From assembly GCF_003987015.1 (NCBI RefSeq), contig NZ_PIPQ01000002.1:372001-436000 (forward strand): 64,000 nt of DNA, in the 5' to 3' direction. The notes beneath the pieces were generated by a model. The model did not search any database, was not told the DNA's origin, and saw only the letters and a program-made list of their open reading frames with translations. This stretch comes from Aliidiomarina taiwanensis. GTDB lineage: Bacteria > Pseudomonadota > Gammaproteobacteria > Enterobacterales > Alteromonadaceae. Position 1 is the stretch's first letter, and each line of letters starts with the position of its first letter. Positions 9,289-19,698 of the stretch are shown piece by piece. Position numbers and translations under genes: made by a program.

Positions 9289-11355
9289 ATGCAAGTATTA
9301 AAAAAGCTTTCTTGGATAACGCTAGCTGCGGCCCTTGTGGTGCTGCCAGTGCAGGCGCAAAGCGACGAGTTTTCAGCCAGTTTCCGTAACACAGACATGA
9401 ACGAGTTCATTCAAGTGGTGAGCCGGAACCTGGAGCGCACTATTATTGTCGACCCAGAAGTGCGGGGCCGCGTGAATGTGCGCAGTTACGATGTGATGTC
9501 GCGGGAAGAATACTATCAGTTCTTTTTAAATGTGTTGTCCGTGTATGGCTATGCGGTCATTGAAATGGACTCGGGCACCTTGAAGATCATTCGCGACAGA
9601 GACGCTAAGAACGCCCCCTCGCAAGTCACAGAAGGCGACGAACATAGCGGCGATGAGTGGGTAACCCGCGTGGTGCCTGTTAGTAATGTGTCGGTGCGTG
9701 AATTGGCCCCCTTGTTACGTCAGCTGAACGACCAAACCGCTGGCGGCGCTGTCATGAACTATGACGTGTCCAATGTCATTATGATCACCGGGCGGGCGGC
9801 GAACGTGAACCGCTTGGCTGAAATTATTCGCCGGGTCGACAGAGTTGGCAATAAGGACGTGGACATAGTCACCCTGAAGTATGCTTCAGCAAGCGAAATG
9901 GTCCGCATAGCACAAAGTGTTTTTGTCCAGTCGGGTGGCAGTACGCCGGAAATGCTCGTGCCGCGATTAGTGGCCGACGAGCGCACCAACCGTGTGTTGG
10001 TTAGTGGCGAAGAGCGCGCGCGGGAACGCGTGGTGCGCCTAATAAAACAACTCGACCAAGAAATGGAGACCAGCGGCAATACTCGAGTGTTTTACCTGCG
10101 CTATGCCAAAGCTGAAGAAATGGTGGAGCTATTGCGTGGCATGACAGCAACCCTGATTGCTGAAGAAGGACGTGCGGCAGGTGGCACCACGGGCAGCCAA
10201 ACTCGCAGCCGTCGCAGTGGAGCAGAAATTAGTATAGAAGCCCATGAGCCAACCAATGCCTTAGTGGTCACCGCACAGCCAGACATGCTCAGTGCCATTG
10301 CCGATGTGGTCGGTCAGCTCGACATTCGCCGTGCACAAGTATTGGTGGAAGCCATTATTGTGGAAGTGTTTGAAGGCGACGGTAACCAGTTTGGAATTCA
10401 GTGGATTAGCGAAGAATACGGCATGACTCAGTACTCGGGTAATGGCATGGTACCGCTTGGCCAGCTTGCGGTTGCTGCGGAACAAGCCCGTACCCAGAAA
10501 GGCTCTGAAGTAACCCGAGTGGATAACGCAGGCAATGAGTACACCACCCGCGAGCCGGACAAGCCAGGTGACTACTCACTATTAGCAAACTTACTTGGCT
10601 CAGCGAATGGACTATTGTTTGGGACAGTAAAAGACAACTGGGCCGCCGTGGTGCAAGCAGTGGCCACGAATACCAACTCCAATATTCTTTCGGCACCGAG
10701 TATTACCACCTTAGACAACCAAGAAGCGGTGTTTTTGGTGGGGCAAGAAGTGCCCATCATTACCGGTGGCACGGCCAGCTCGAATAATTCAAACCCTTTC
10801 CAAACCGTGGATAGACAAGAAGTGGGTATTCGCTTACGGGTAACGCCGCAAGTGAACGAAGGCGACTCGGTGCAGTTAATGATAGAGCAAGAAGTGTCCA
10901 GCGTTGCCGGTACCACCAGTGTGGACGTTATTTTCAATAAGCGTGAACTGAAAACCACAGTACTTGCCAACGACGGTGACACCATAGTGCTTGGCGGTTT
11001 AATTGACGAAGATGTACAAGAAAGCTTGTCACGGGTACCTGTGCTGAGCCGCATTCCAATTCTAGGGCACTTATTCAAGTCGACGAATGTGACCACGCGT
11101 AAGCGAAACCTGATGGTATTTATTCGCCCAACCATTATTCGAGACGACAACACCATGGCGGGTTTGAGCCGTCAAAAGTACAGCTATATTCGTGCACAAC
11201 AGTTGGTGCAACAAGAGCGTGGCGTGTCACTGCGTAGCTCCGATGTACTTCCTGTGCTGCCAGAGTGGCCAGAAGGAACCCCCCTGCCAGAACGCTTTGA
11301 AGAGTTATTACGTGAACGTCAGCATGAATCGGTAGATGAGCGCAATGACAACTAA
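9289..11355 (+). CDS. gspD: Type II secretion secretin GspD
   Basis: GspD forms the outer-membrane channel through which folded exoproteins leave the cell. The 688-aa product has a signal peptide of about 24 residues (ending VQAQ), an N0 domain ([19 protein letters not shown]), then N1-N3 repeats of the form VV.VS...A..L...l. A glycine-rich Q/S/R insert lies in N3 near base 10190. The conserved secretin domain contains [31 protein letters not shown] and [16 protein letters not shown]. It starts 8 bases after gspC; gspE begins inside its 3' end. Confidence 0.97.
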   Translation: MQVLKKLSWITLAAALVVLPVQAQSDEFSASFRNTDMNEFIQVVSRNLERTIIVDPEVRGRVNVRSYDVMSREEYYQFFLNVLSVYGYAVIEMDSGTLKIIRDRDAKNAPSQVTEGDEHSGDEWVTRVVPVSNVSVRELAPLLRQLNDQTAGGAVMNYDVSNVIMITGRAANVNRLAEIIRRVDRVGNKDVDIVTLKYASASEMVRIAQSVFVQSGGSTPEMLVPRLVADERTNRVLVSGEERARERVVRLIKQLDQEMETSGNTRVFYLRYAKAEEMVELLRGMTATLIAEEGRAAGGTTGSQTRSRRSGAEISIEAHEPTNALVVTAQPDMLSAIADVVGQLDIRRAQVLVEAIIVEVFEGDGNQFGIQWISEEYGMTQYSGNGMVPLGQLAVAAEQARTQKGSEVTRVDNAGNEYTTREPDKPGDYSLLANLLGSANGLLFGTVKDNWAAVVQAVATNTNSNILSAPSITTLDNQEAVFLVGQEVPIITGGTASSNNSNPFQTVDRQEVGIRLRVTPQVNEGDSVQLMIEQEVSSVAGTTSVDVIFNKRELKTTVLANDGDTIVLGGLIDEDVQESLSRVPVLSRIPILGHLFKSTNVTTRKRNLMVFIRPTIIRDDNTMAGLSRQKYSYIRAQQLVQQERGVSLRSSDVLPVLPEWPEGTPLPERFEELLRERQHESVDERNDN

Positions 11356-12895
11356 ACCTACACAGGAAGAAATAAGCCCAGACCTTGCGGCGGAATTGGA
11401 GCCGCAATTGGAAGCCCAGCCGGTGCGCATTCCCTTTGCTTTTGCCAAGCGGTTTGGTGTGGTGTTGGTATGGGAAAACGAACAGCCGGTACTGCATATT
11501 CGTGAGCAGGCAAGTGCGCAAACCTTGCATGAAGTACGGCGGTTTTTGGGGCATGGCTTTCAAGTCCAAGCGCACCCCAGTGCCGAGTTCGACAGTATTC
11601 TAGGCTTGGCCTATCAGCGCGACTCGTCGGAAGCCAAACAACTCATGGAAGACATAGGCAATGAGGTGAACTTGTTTTCCTTAGCCGAAGAGCTGCCGAA
11701 AACAGAAGACCTGTTAGCCAGTGAAGACGACGCGCCTATTATCAAGCTCATCAACGCCATGCTGAGCGAAGCCATTAAAGAAGGCTCGTCCGATATACAC
11801 ATTGAAACCTTCGAAAAAGACCTGATTATTCGTTTTCGTATTGACGGTGTGCTGCGGGAAATTTTACGGCCCCATCGGAAACTCGCTTCGCTGCTGGTAA
11901 GCCGTATTAAAGTGATGGCTCAGTTAGATATAGCCGAAAAGCGAATTCCTCAAGATGGCCGGATTTCCCTGTTAATTGCCGGCCGAGCCGTAGACGTGCG
12001 CGTGTCCACCATGCCTTCGAACCATGGCGAGCGCGTGGTCCTGCGTTTGCTCGACAAAAACAATGCCCGCCTCGACTTGGTGCAACTGGGCATGGCAGAA
12101 AAAATACGGGCCACATTCAGTGAACTTATTCATAAGCCACACGGCATTATTTTGGTCACAGGGCCAACGGGCTCGGGGAAAAGTACGACCTTGTATGCGG
12201 GCCTTTCGGAAATAAACACCAAAGACCGCAATATACTTACCGTGGAAGACCCCATTGAATATGCTTTAGAAGGTATTGGCCAAACCCAGGTAAACCCGCG
12301 GGTGGATATGACCTTTGCTCGGGGATTACGGGCTATTTTGCGACAAGACCCCGACGTGGTCATGATAGGTGAAATACGCGACAGTGAAACGGCGCAAATT
12401 GCGGTGCAGGCCAGTTTAACCGGGCACTTGGTGCTTTCTACCTTGCATACCAACACGGCCGCGGGTGCACTGACCCGTTTGGAAGATATGGGCATAGAAC
12501 CTTTCTTACTGTCGTCGAGTTTATTAGCCGTGTTAGCGCAGCGTTTAGTGCGAACTCTCTGCCAAGAGTGTCGGGCGGCCCATATGCCAACCGACGAAGA
12601 GCTGGCTCTGCTGGATTTGCCTGTACCAGCACAAGAACAAGACCGGCCAACCATTTACCGGGCGGTAGGGTGCGCACATTGTAATCAGACAGGCTACCGC
12701 GGTCGTACCGGTATTCATGAATTACTGGTGGTGGACGAACGGGTGCGCGAGCTGGTGCATAATGGACAAGGTGAGCAAGACATTGAACGTTATGCCAGAA
12801 CCAAGTTCCCCAGTATTCGCCAAGATGGGCGCGATAAAATTCTGCTAGGCCAAACCAGCTTAGAAGAAGTTATGCGGGTTACGCGGGAGGAATAA
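11336..12895 (+). CDS. gspE: Type II secretion ATPase GspE
   Basis: GspE is the cytoplasmic hexameric ATPase that powers pseudopilus assembly. The 519-aa product has an N-terminal GspE/MshE-type domain and a Walker A GPTGSGKS at residues 276-283. It also has an Asp box (VEDPIEY), a Walker B/His box ([12 protein letters not shown]...[13 protein letters not shown]-type) and the family's tetracysteine zinc element (CQEC...CAHC). The start is either ATG 11336 or ATG 11345; both overlap gspD, by 20 or 11 bases, and neither has a clear Shine-Dalgarno. The stop overlaps the gspF ATG by one base. Confidence 0.97.
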   Translation: MSAMTTKPTQEEISPDLAAELEPQLEAQPVRIPFAFAKRFGVVLVWENEQPVLHIREQASAQTLHEVRRFLGHGFQVQAHPSAEFDSILGLAYQRDSSEAKQLMEDIGNEVNLFSLAEELPKTEDLLASEDDAPIIKLINAMLSEAIKEGSSDIHIETFEKDLIIRFRIDGVLREILRPHRKLASLLVSRIKVMAQLDIAEKRIPQDGRISLLIAGRAVDVRVSTMPSNHGERVVLRLLDKNNARLDLVQLGMAEKIRATFSELIHKPHGIILVTGPTGSGKSTTLYAGLSEINTKDRNILTVEDPIEYALEGIGQTQVNPRVDMTFARGLRAILRQDPDVVMIGEIRDSETAQIAVQASLTGHLVLSTLHTNTAAGALTRLEDMGIEPFLLSSSLLAVLAQRLVRTLCQECRAAHMPTDEELALLDLPVPAQEQDRPTIYRAVGCAHCNQTGYRGRTGIHELLVVDERVRELVHNGQGEQDIERYARTKFPSIRQDGRDKILLGQTSLEEVMRVTREE

Positions 12896-14115
12896 TGCCA
12901 GCCTTCTCATACCAAGCCCTCGATGCCGCAGGCAAAAAGAAAACAGGCGTGCTCGAAGCAGACACAGAGCGGCAAATACGCCAGCAGCTTCGCCAACAAG
13001 GGTTATTTCCTATTGAGGTAGAGCGAGCCGCTGCCGAGCCGCAAACAAACCAACGCAAACGCCCTTTGTTTCAGCGAGGTATTAGCACGCCCGACTTGGC
13101 CCTGATTACCCGGCAGCTAGCCACCTTGATTACAGCGGCATTGCCCATTGAACAAGCCTTGTTGGCGGTTGCCGATCAAACGGAAAAACCCCGTTTACAA
13201 AAAATGCTGATGGCAGTACGCAGCCGAGTCGTGGAAGGCTACAGCTTGGCGGAAGGGCTGGGCGACTTTCCAGCGGTGTTCGATGACTTATATTGCGCCA
13301 TGGTGGCTGCGGGTGAAAAGTCAGGTCATTTAGACGAAGTACTCGAACGTTTAGCTGACTACACAGAGCAGCGACAAATGATGAAAAGTCAGGTGTTGCA
13401 GGCGGCCGTGTATCCGATCGTCCTGACCCTTGTTGCCTTAGGGGTGGTGAGCTTCTTACTTGCTGTGGTGGTGCCTGAAATAGTTGAGCAGTTTACTGAT
13501 ATGGGGGCGGAACTGCCCCTGGTGACCCGGGTGTTAATTCATATCAGTGAATGGATGCAGGCCTATGGCTTGTACACTTTGTTGGCACTTGCTATTGGAC
13601 TGGTGGTGTGGGGCCGGCTTATGCAAAACGAACGGTTTCGTTACCGGGTGCATTGTCGGTTATTGCACTTACCCTTTGTGGGGAAACTGGTGCGTGGCAT
13701 TAACACCGCGCGTTTTGCCCGGACCTTAAGCATTTTAACGGCGTCGGCCATTCCGCTGCTGGACGGGCTTTTAATAACAGCGCAAGTGATGGGCAATAAG
13801 CGCATGCGAGAAGTGGTTGAGGAAGCGGCCGACGATGTGCGCGAAGGCTCGAGCCTGCGCGCTGCGTTAGGAAAAAGTAAGCTGTTTCCACCCATGATGC
13901 TGCATATGATAGCGTCTGGCGAGCGCAGTGGTGAGCTAGAACAAATGCTACGGCGCTTAGCCGACAACCAAGACAACGAATTTTCGACCATTGTCAGTGT
14001 TAGCTTGAAAGTGTTTGAGCCGGTACTGATTATTACCATGTCGAGCATAGTACTTTTTATCGTGTTGGCGATTATTACGCCAATAATGAACTTGAACCAA
14101 CAAATAGGATTGTAG
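12895..14115 (+). CDS. gspF: Type II secretion inner-membrane platform protein GspF
   Basis: GspF is the polytopic platform protein contacting GspE and GspL. The 406-aa product begins with the typical AFSYQALDAAGKKKTGVLEAD and contains two related T2SSF cytoplasmic domains (FARTLSILTASAIPLLDGL is the start of the second). Three membrane segments are visible, near residues 170-195, 225-245 and 375-400. It overlaps gspE by one base; gspG follows after 2 bases. Confidence 0.97.
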   Translation: MPAFSYQALDAAGKKKTGVLEADTERQIRQQLRQQGLFPIEVERAAAEPQTNQRKRPLFQRGISTPDLALITRQLATLITAALPIEQALLAVADQTEKPRLQKMLMAVRSRVVEGYSLAEGLGDFPAVFDDLYCAMVAAGEKSGHLDEVLERLADYTEQRQMMKSQVLQAAVYPIVLTLVALGVVSFLLAVVVPEIVEQFTDMGAELPLVTRVLIHISEWMQAYGLYTLLALAIGLVVWGRLMQNERFRYRVHCRLLHLPFVGKLVRGINTARFARTLSILTASAIPLLDGLLITAQVMGNKRMREVVEEAADDVREGSSLRAALGKSKLFPPMMLHMIASGERSGELEQMLRRLADNQDNEFSTIVSVSLKVFEPVLIITMSSIVLFIVLAIITPIMNLNQQIGL

Positions 14116-14117
14116 TT

Positions 14118-14555
14118 ATGGGAAGAAGTAAGCAGTCAGGATTCTCGCTGTTAGAACTTATGGTGGTGATAGTGATTCTAGGCATTCTCGCCACTATGGT
14201 GATTCCGAATGTGTTTAGTAATAGAGACAAAGCGGAGCGGCAAAAAGTTGTGTCCGACTTAACGGCACTGGAAAACGCCATGGAAATGTACCGCTTAGAT
14301 AACGGCGTATACCCAACCACAGAGCAGGGCTTAGAAGCCCTCGTGCAAGAAAGTCAGCTCGACCCCAAGCCACGTAGCTTCCCTGAAGCTGGCTATATAC
14401 GCCGCTTGCCTGCAGACCCATGGGGCAACCCATACCAGCTATTAAGCCCGGGCCAATACAATCGCTACGATATTTTCACCATGGGCTTTGACGGTCAACC
14501 AGGCACTGAAGACGACATAGGGACCTGGAACATGCATGACGAAGGCAACCCATAA
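14118..14555 (+). CDS. gspG: Major pseudopilin GspG
   Basis: GspG is the main subunit of the type II secretion pseudopilus. The 145-aa precursor has a short basic leader and a prepilin peptidase site after Gly8 (SG|FSLLE, with Glu at +5), followed by the hydrophobic helix. The C-terminus carries the major-pseudopilin pattern of YPTTEQGLEAL and DPWGNPY, plus the calcium-loop-like GFDGQPGTEDDIGTW. These features separate it from the minor pseudopilins downstream. No gspO peptidase is in this operon, so a PilD-type enzyme elsewhere must process it. Confidence 0.97.
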   Translation: MGRSKQSGFSLLELMVVIVILGILATMVIPNVFSNRDKAERQKVVSDLTALENAMEMYRLDNGVYPTTEQGLEALVQESQLDPKPRSFPEAGYIRRLPADPWGNPYQLLSPGQYNRYDIFTMGFDGQPGTEDDIGTWNMHDEGNP

Positions 14556-14564
14556 GGAAGCCTT

Positions 14565-15137
14565 ATGCCGCTGCTGAGTGAGAACCGCTTGCAGCCACAA
14601 CAACAGGGGTTCACCTTAATTGAGCTGCTGTTGGTGGTGGCTATTATTGGCGTTGCAGCCCTTACCATAGTGCTGCAATTGCCGAGCCGTTCCCATGGAG
14701 AAAGCAGTGAAGACCTGCGCCAACAATTTGAACTTAAGTTTCATTATGCACGGGAACAGGCGTTATTACGCCATTGGGTGATAGGGGTTGAATTTAGCGA
14801 GCAAGAATACCGTTTTTACCGCTGGCAACAAGACCGCTGGCAAGCCTTTACGGAAAAGCCACTGTTGCCGGTTAGCATGCCCGAACAGGTAGACATGACG
14901 TTTCTGCCAGGCGAATTTCGTTTATTGGACAACCGCCAACAAGACGACAGCTTTTTGCAGTCGGAGCAAACGGAAAGGGACGAAGACGAGGCAGCACCCC
15001 AGCCGCAAGTTATTATATTTGAAAGCACCGAGTTTATTCCTTTTCGGCTGCAATGGGACGACCTGCATAGCCCCATAATGCAGTTAGATGCCAGCGACGG
15101 GGTACAACTAAAACGGGTTGAGGGGGCACTATGGTAA
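14565..15137 (+). CDS. gspH: Minor pseudopilin GspH
   Basis: A minor pseudopilin of the pseudopilus tip or shaft. The 190-aa product has a 15-residue leader ending QG|FTLIELLLVV, the prepilin peptidase site with Glu5, then a GspH-type beta domain with an acidic, Gln-rich insertion (residues about 128-145, EQTERDEDEAAPQ). AAGGAAG precedes the ATG by 4 bases. Its 3' end overlaps gspI by 7 bases. Confidence 0.92.
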   Translation: MPLLSENRLQPQQQGFTLIELLLVVAIIGVAALTIVLQLPSRSHGESSEDLRQQFELKFHYAREQALLRHWVIGVEFSEQEYRFYRWQQDRWQAFTEKPLLPVSMPEQVDMTFLPGEFRLLDNRQQDDSFLQSEQTERDEDEAAPQPQVIIFESTEFIPFRLQWDDLHSPIMQLDASDGVQLKRVEGALW

Positions 15138-15523
15138 AAGCATTCACAGTCAAAAAAGCTCGTGGCTTTACTTTAGTGGAAGTGATGTTTGCTTTGGCCG
15201 TGTTTGGCTTGGCTGCACTGGCAGCGCTAATGGTAGCCACACAGCAAATCCATAGCACCCAATACCTACAAGAAAGATATTTTGCGCAGCTGGTAGCCAG
15301 CAACCAGCTGGCCGAAGCAGCGGCGCCAAGCCAGCTTAGCAAAAAATGGCCTCCGCAAAACAATGACAGCGGGAGTGTCGAGCTAGCGGGCCAAACCTGG
15401 TACTGGCAACAGCGGGTTTTAGAAACCGTCACCGACGACTTGCGAGAAGTAACCATTTCTGTTCGCACCGAAGAAAATGGCCCTGTGGTGGCTGAGCTTA
15501 GTACTTTTGTGGGGCGGCGTTAA
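15131..15523 (+). CDS. gspI: Minor pseudopilin GspI
   Basis: GspI starts assembly of the pseudopilus tip together with GspJ and GspK. The 130-aa product has the leader MVKAFTVKKARG followed by FTLVEVMFALAVFGLAALA, i.e. cleavage after Gly12 and Glu at +5. A short C-terminal domain contains the family-typical GQTWYWQQRV near residue 90. It overlaps gspH by 7 bases and shares its stop/start bases with gspJ. Confidence 0.93.
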   Translation: MVKAFTVKKARGFTLVEVMFALAVFGLAALAALMVATQQIHSTQYLQERYFAQLVASNQLAEAAAPSQLSKKWPPQNNDSGSVELAGQTWYWQQRVLETVTDDLREVTISVRTEENGPVVAELSTFVGRR

Positions 15524-16170
15524 TGAAACGAGGCACAGACTGCATACAGCTGAAAGCACGAGGCTTCACCCTTATTGAAGTAATGTTGGCCATGGCCGTG
15601 TTGGCTATTATTGGCATGGCCAGCGCTTCTGTTTTTCAGCAAATGACACAGGCAGAAAGCCGCTCAAGCGAGCGCCATGCATTATTAGCCGAGTTGCAGT
15701 TTGCCTTACTGATTATCGACCGGGACGTGCGGCAACTGGTAGCTCGCAACCGTCGCGCAGAGGGACAGCAAGAATCGTTTTATATTAGTAATGATAGCCG
15801 CTTATTGGAAAGCGACAGCGGTGGCCTAGCTTTTGTCCGTGCGGGGTGGGTGAACCCGCAACAGGCCTTGCCTCGTTCAGAGCTTCAGCCTGTGGTGTAC
15901 CGGGTGCGAGATCAGGTGTTGCAACGGCTGTCGCTGCCTTTTGTCGACTCTGTCAGCGGGCAACCCCAAGTGCAAGCCTTGCTTACGGGGGTGGAAAACT
16001 TTGAAGTGCAATTTACCACACCAGGCACAGGCACTCAGGTAAGTCGTTGGCAACAGGCGGAACAATTGCCGGAACAAGTGCGTATTCGTATTGAGCATGC
16101 ACAACTGGGGGTGATTGAACGGGTGTTGTTAACCAGTGGTGCGCAGCCCTTGGAGCTTGTCAATGAGTAG
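15523..16170 (+). CDS. gspJ: Minor pseudopilin GspJ
   Basis: Tip pseudopilin that forms the GspI-J-K complex. The 215-aa product has cleavage after Gly14 (ARG|FTLIEVMLAMAVL) and the GspJ body with the family pattern of a DRDVRQLV segment, GGLAFVRAGW and a late VRIRIEHAQLG strand. Start overlaps the gspI stop by one base; the stop overlaps the gspK start by 8 bases. Confidence 0.94.
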   Translation: MKRGTDCIQLKARGFTLIEVMLAMAVLAIIGMASASVFQQMTQAESRSSERHALLAELQFALLIIDRDVRQLVARNRRAEGQQESFYISNDSRLLESDSGGLAFVRAGWVNPQQALPRSELQPVVYRVRDQVLQRLSLPFVDSVSGQPQVQALLTGVENFEVQFTTPGTGTQVSRWQQAEQLPEQVRIRIEHAQLGVIERVLLTSGAQPLELVNE

Positions 16171-17161
16171 CCAGCAGCGCAGCCAGGGGGTGGCCATTAT
16201 CAGTGTGTTGCTTATTGTCGCGGTGGTGACCGTATTAGCCACCCGCATGAGTGGCCACTTACGCATGCAGATAGCCCGAGTCAGCGGCAGCGAACATGCG
16301 GAACAAGCCTATTGGCATTGGCTTAGTGCGGAGGCATTGCTACGGCAAGTGCTGTTGCGCGAGCATGAAGCGTCGGAAGGACGCACGCACTTGCAGCAAG
16401 CGTGGGCGTCGCGGCAAGGACCTTTCCCTGTGCGCGGCGGGGCCATTGGTGGCCGCGTCCGCGACTTGCACAGCTGCTTTAACTTGAACAGTCTGCACAA
16501 AGACCCAAACAATACAGCGGCGTTTGCGACCGCTGTGGAGCGTTACCAAAGTTTGCTTTCGGCCCTAGAGCTCGACGAGTACACAGCGCAAAGACTCACG
16601 GCCACGCTCGTAGACTGGCTAGATGCAGACCGAGAGTTGCACGACAGTATGGGAGCAGAGGACGCAGACTATGAGTCCTTGGCGCAACCCTATGTGGCGG
16701 CAAACAGCTTATTGGTGCACCGCTCTGAATTGCGGCAGGTGGCAGGGTACAGCCAGGCGGTGTATCAGCGGATAGAGCCGTTTGTGTGCGTCATTCCGGG
16801 CGTTACAGACTGGCCTTTAAATTTAAATACGGTCGATGCAGACCAGCCCGAAATTGTAATGGCTTATTTTCGTGGGCGGCTTGACAGGCATGCAGCTGAA
16901 GACCTACTCAGCGGTCGGCCAAGCAACGGGTATGAAACTTTAGAAAGTATAAATGCGGAGCCAGCCATTCAAGGGTTTGGCGAAGAAGGGCAATTAAATA
17001 GCGACGTGGAAGGCTTGACTTTGAACAGCCAATATTTTGAGTTGAATGCTCAAGTCAAGTATGGTGATTTAGAGTTGTATGGCACTTCGCAATTACACAT
17101 TAAAGACGGTAAGGCGTGGGTACTCCACCGCTCCCGTGGAGGCTATGAGCGAGATGAGTGA
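16163..17161 (+). CDS. gspK: Minor pseudopilin GspK
   Basis: GspK is the large tip pseudopilin that caps the pseudopilus. From the ATG at 16163 the product is 332 aa. The N-terminus is MSSQQRSQG|VAIISVLLIVAVV, a prepilin site lacking Glu at +5, which is characteristic of GspK. The body has FNLNSL, a conserved LVDWLDAD and two helix-hairpin-type stretches (PLNLNTVDA, LLSGRPSNGYETLE). The open frame extends upstream to 16136, but that would bury the signal; the 8-base overlap (ATGAGTAG) with gspJ supports this start. Confidence 0.94.
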   Translation: MSSQQRSQGVAIISVLLIVAVVTVLATRMSGHLRMQIARVSGSEHAEQAYWHWLSAEALLRQVLLREHEASEGRTHLQQAWASRQGPFPVRGGAIGGRVRDLHSCFNLNSLHKDPNNTAAFATAVERYQSLLSALELDEYTAQRLTATLVDWLDADRELHDSMGAEDADYESLAQPYVAANSLLVHRSELRQVAGYSQAVYQRIEPFVCVIPGVTDWPLNLNTVDADQPEIVMAYFRGRLDRHAAEDLLSGRPSNGYETLESINAEPAIQGFGEEGQLNSDVEGLTLNSQYFELNAQVKYGDLELYGTSQLHIKDGKAWVLHRSRGGYERDE

Positions 17162-18359
17162 AAAACTAATAATACGGCTACCAACCACCAGGGACGCACA
17201 AGTACACTGGTTGATAGCAGACGCCACAGCAGAAGAGGTGATAGCCAGTGGCGTGCTGCCAAGCCTAGAGCATTTATCAGAACTAACGGAGAAGGCCAGC
17301 AACCGCAGCTTGTATGTCACTGTAGCCAGTAACGGCATAAGCTTGCTAGAAGCTGCTGTACCTGCGAAGTCACGTCGTCACCTGCAAAACATAATACCTT
17401 TCACGCTGGAAGACGACGTTGCACAGGATATAGACGAGCTGCACTTTGCTTGGCCGAGTCACACGCCTGCGAATCAGCCCATACCTGTTGCTGTGGTAGC
17501 AAAATCACGCATGTCCTTTTGGCTCGATGCGTTGCAAGAAGCAGGGCTGCAAGTAAGCCGCTTAATCCCCGATGTGCTCTTACTCCCCTATGAGCAAGAC
17601 CGCTGGACGGTGGCTGCATTTGACAGCCACTGGCTGATTCGCCAAGGGGCCTGGCAAGGGGTGCAGCTAGACCCTGAATGGCTTGAGCACCTGGCGTACC
17701 CAGAAGACGAGCTACCTGCAGAGTTACTTACCTTAGGTGAAGTACATTGGCCAGAGCACGTGCCTGTACCGGCCCCCACACGGGCTTTGGCTCAGGACTT
17801 GCCCTTACTCGCACTATTAAAGCAATGGGACACAGCCACCCTTAACTTATGCCAAGGCGCTTTTACGCAAGAGCAGCGGCAGTCTATGGACTGGGACATG
17901 CTGCGTTGGCCAGCCGCTGCTGCAGCACTCTTCATGCTGGCTTACATAAGCAACCTAGGTGTGACCTGGATGCAACTAAACCAGCAAACGGCACACATCC
18001 AACAAGCCATTGAAAGCCGTTATTTGGAACTATTCCCTGAGCAGCACCGTGTGCCCCCAGATGTGCGCCGCCGCATGGAGCAATTGGCCAGTGGCCATAC
18101 CGGCGAGGGCGGCGCCTTGTTGTTAAGTATGCTAAACGACCTGGTACCGGCCTTTGAAGAAGCAGCATTGGAAGTGAGCTTATTACAGTTCGATGGCAAC
18201 CGTGGCGAACTGCGAATACAAGCAACAGGCAAAAATTTTAATACTTTTGAACGTTTCCAGCGGGAAGCACGAAAACAAGCATTGGACATAGAGCAAGGGC
18301 AGTTGGTGAGCCGCAGCGGTCAAATAGCGGGGCGACTCACGGTAAGGAAACCATCATGA
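17154..18359 (+). CDS. gspL: Type II secretion protein GspL
   Basis: GspL is the bitopic inner-membrane protein that anchors GspE. The 401-aa product starts MSEKLIIRLP, typical of the family. It has the actin-like cytoplasmic domain (FTLEDDVAQDIDELHFA, VAVVAKSRMSFWLDAL), one membrane segment after WPAAAAALFMLAYIS (base about 17910-17960) and a periplasmic ferredoxin-like domain. The frame opens at 17079, inside gspK; I chose ATG 17154 because it overlaps gspK by 8 bases just as gspK overlaps gspJ and has GGAGG 11 bases upstream. ATG 17145 is the alternative. Confidence 0.93.
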   Translation: MSEKLIIRLPTTRDAQVHWLIADATAEEVIASGVLPSLEHLSELTEKASNRSLYVTVASNGISLLEAAVPAKSRRHLQNIIPFTLEDDVAQDIDELHFAWPSHTPANQPIPVAVVAKSRMSFWLDALQEAGLQVSRLIPDVLLLPYEQDRWTVAAFDSHWLIRQGAWQGVQLDPEWLEHLAYPEDELPAELLTLGEVHWPEHVPVPAPTRALAQDLPLLALLKQWDTATLNLCQGAFTQEQRQSMDWDMLRWPAAAAALFMLAYISNLGVTWMQLNQQTAHIQQAIESRYLELFPEQHRVPPDVRRRMEQLASGHTGEGGALLLSMLNDLVPAFEEAALEVSLLQFDGNRGELRIQATGKNFNTFERFQREARKQALDIEQGQLVSRSGQIAGRLTVRKPS

Positions 18360-18883
18360 AAAAATTGAGACAACGTTTGCAACCTCACCTGCAGCCTTTC
18401 ATCGCGCGCTGGCAAGGGCTGCAACAACGTGAGCAACGTTTACTGTTAGGCCTTGCGGCCTTGCTGGTCTTTACCACGCTTTGGCTTGGCGTCTGGAAGC
18501 CTTTGCATGAAGGGGTGGAACGGGCAGAGCAGCAGCTGCGTTCTCAGCAAAGCTATCAGGCGTGGTTTGAGCGACAAGCAGCACGTATTTACCAACAGCA
18601 AGCTGATAGCACGCATCAAGCAGGGGTACAGCCTTTGCAACAGCAGGAGCTGTCGGCTTTTTTAAGCCGTACCACGGCAGAGCTGGAATTAAACATCACC
18701 CGAATTCAGCCACAGAACGACGCGCAAGTGCTGGTGTTTGACGAAGCACACTTTACGACCCTGCTGACTCTCATAGAGCGCTTGGTCGCTCGGGGCGTTG
18801 CGATTGAAAGCCTTGATGTGTCGGAAACTAATACACCGGGTGTGGTGCGTGTCCGTCGCTTACAAGTAAGGGTTGAAGCTTAA
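18356..18883 (+). CDS. gspM: Type II secretion protein GspM
   Basis: GspM is a small bitopic partner of GspL in the inner-membrane platform. The 175-aa product has a cytoplasmic N-terminus rich in Gln/Arg, one membrane segment near residues 33-47 (LLLGLAALLVFTTLWLGVW) and a periplasmic ferredoxin-like domain with coiled-coil character. Assignment rests on size, topology and position between gspL (4-base overlap) and gspN; sequence is weakly conserved in this family. Confidence 0.9.
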   Translation: MKKLRQRLQPHLQPFIARWQGLQQREQRLLLGLAALLVFTTLWLGVWKPLHEGVERAEQQLRSQQSYQAWFERQAARIYQQQADSTHQAGVQPLQQQELSAFLSRTTAELELNITRIQPQNDAQVLVFDEAHFTTLLTLIERLVARGVAIESLDVSETNTPGVVRVRRLQVRVEA

Positions 18884-18884
18884 C

Positions 18885-19652
18885 ATGGTGAAGCAAAACA
18901 AGAGAAAAAATCGGATCGGCCTAGCCTTGGTGATCAGTGTTTACTTGGTGGGGCTGCTGGTGTTTTTACCGGCTCGTCTGGTCATGGCGCTGGCGCCCTT
19001 GCCGGAGCATGTGCAATTGCAAGGTGTGCAAGGCACTTTGTGGAAAGGGCAGGCACAGCAAATACGCATCCAGCATCAGTATATGGAGCAGGTTTCATGG
19101 GATGTGTTTCCGCTCGCACTGCTTGCCGGGCAGCTAGCAGCAGATATCCAGATAGGGCAAAGCCCGGTCAACCCGGTGCGGGGGCAAGCCCACGTGGTTA
19201 TGTCCCTTTCCGGTCAGCAGCTAACGCTCACCGATGCACGCTTTCAAGGTGAATTAGGGCATTTAGCCCGTTGGCTGGACATACCCGACCTCGTTCCTTT
19301 GCAAGGCGAGGTGGTTCTCGGAGTAACCGAGTTTGCGCTCGGCCAACCGATATGTTCTCATTTAAATGCGCGGCTAGCCGCTTATGAGGTGGAAACCCTT
19401 ATGGGAACTCGTTGGCAAGCGCTGGGTGACTATTCAATGCAGCTGGCGTGTAGCAATGGCTTAGTACAAGTAGACATGGACCCAAGCAATTATCTTGGCC
19501 TGCGTGTGCAAGGTGACTTTGCACCAGGTAATGTGGATTTGGCTGTCACCATGCAGCCTACAGCCATGGCACCTACCGCCATTCACGACTTGTTGCAGCT
19601 GGTGGGTCGACCAAACCAACAAGGGCAATACAGTTTTAGGTTTCAACTTTAG
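18885..19652 (+). CDS. gspN: Type II secretion protein GspN
   Basis: GspN is an accessory inner-membrane protein found in some type II systems. The 255-aa product has a basic N-terminus (MVKQNKRKNRIG), a membrane segment at about residues 13-35 and the GspN-type pattern GVQGTLWKGQAQQIRI at the start of the periplasmic part, ending QGQYSFRFQL. The ATG at 18885 lies just after the gspM stop; an in-frame TTG at 18873 seems unlikely. Last gene of the operon; mscS follows after 46 bases with no obvious terminator between. Confidence 0.9.
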   Translation: MVKQNKRKNRIGLALVISVYLVGLLVFLPARLVMALAPLPEHVQLQGVQGTLWKGQAQQIRIQHQYMEQVSWDVFPLALLAGQLAADIQIGQSPVNPVRGQAHVVMSLSGQQLTLTDARFQGELGHLARWLDIPDLVPLQGEVVLGVTEFALGQPICSHLNARLAAYEVETLMGTRWQALGDYSMQLACSNGLVQVDMDPSNYLGLRVQGDFAPGNVDLAVTMQPTAMAPTAIHDLLQLVGRPNQQGQYSFRFQL

Positions 19653-19698
19653 GCTTACCCTTACACACTTAGGTTCATAACAAAAAGGTGAACAAACC

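Noticed and set aside
10572-11156. 194-aa open frame opposite gspD
   Set aside because: Antisense to the strongly conserved secretin domain; Ser/Thr/Val-rich composition is typical of shadow frames.
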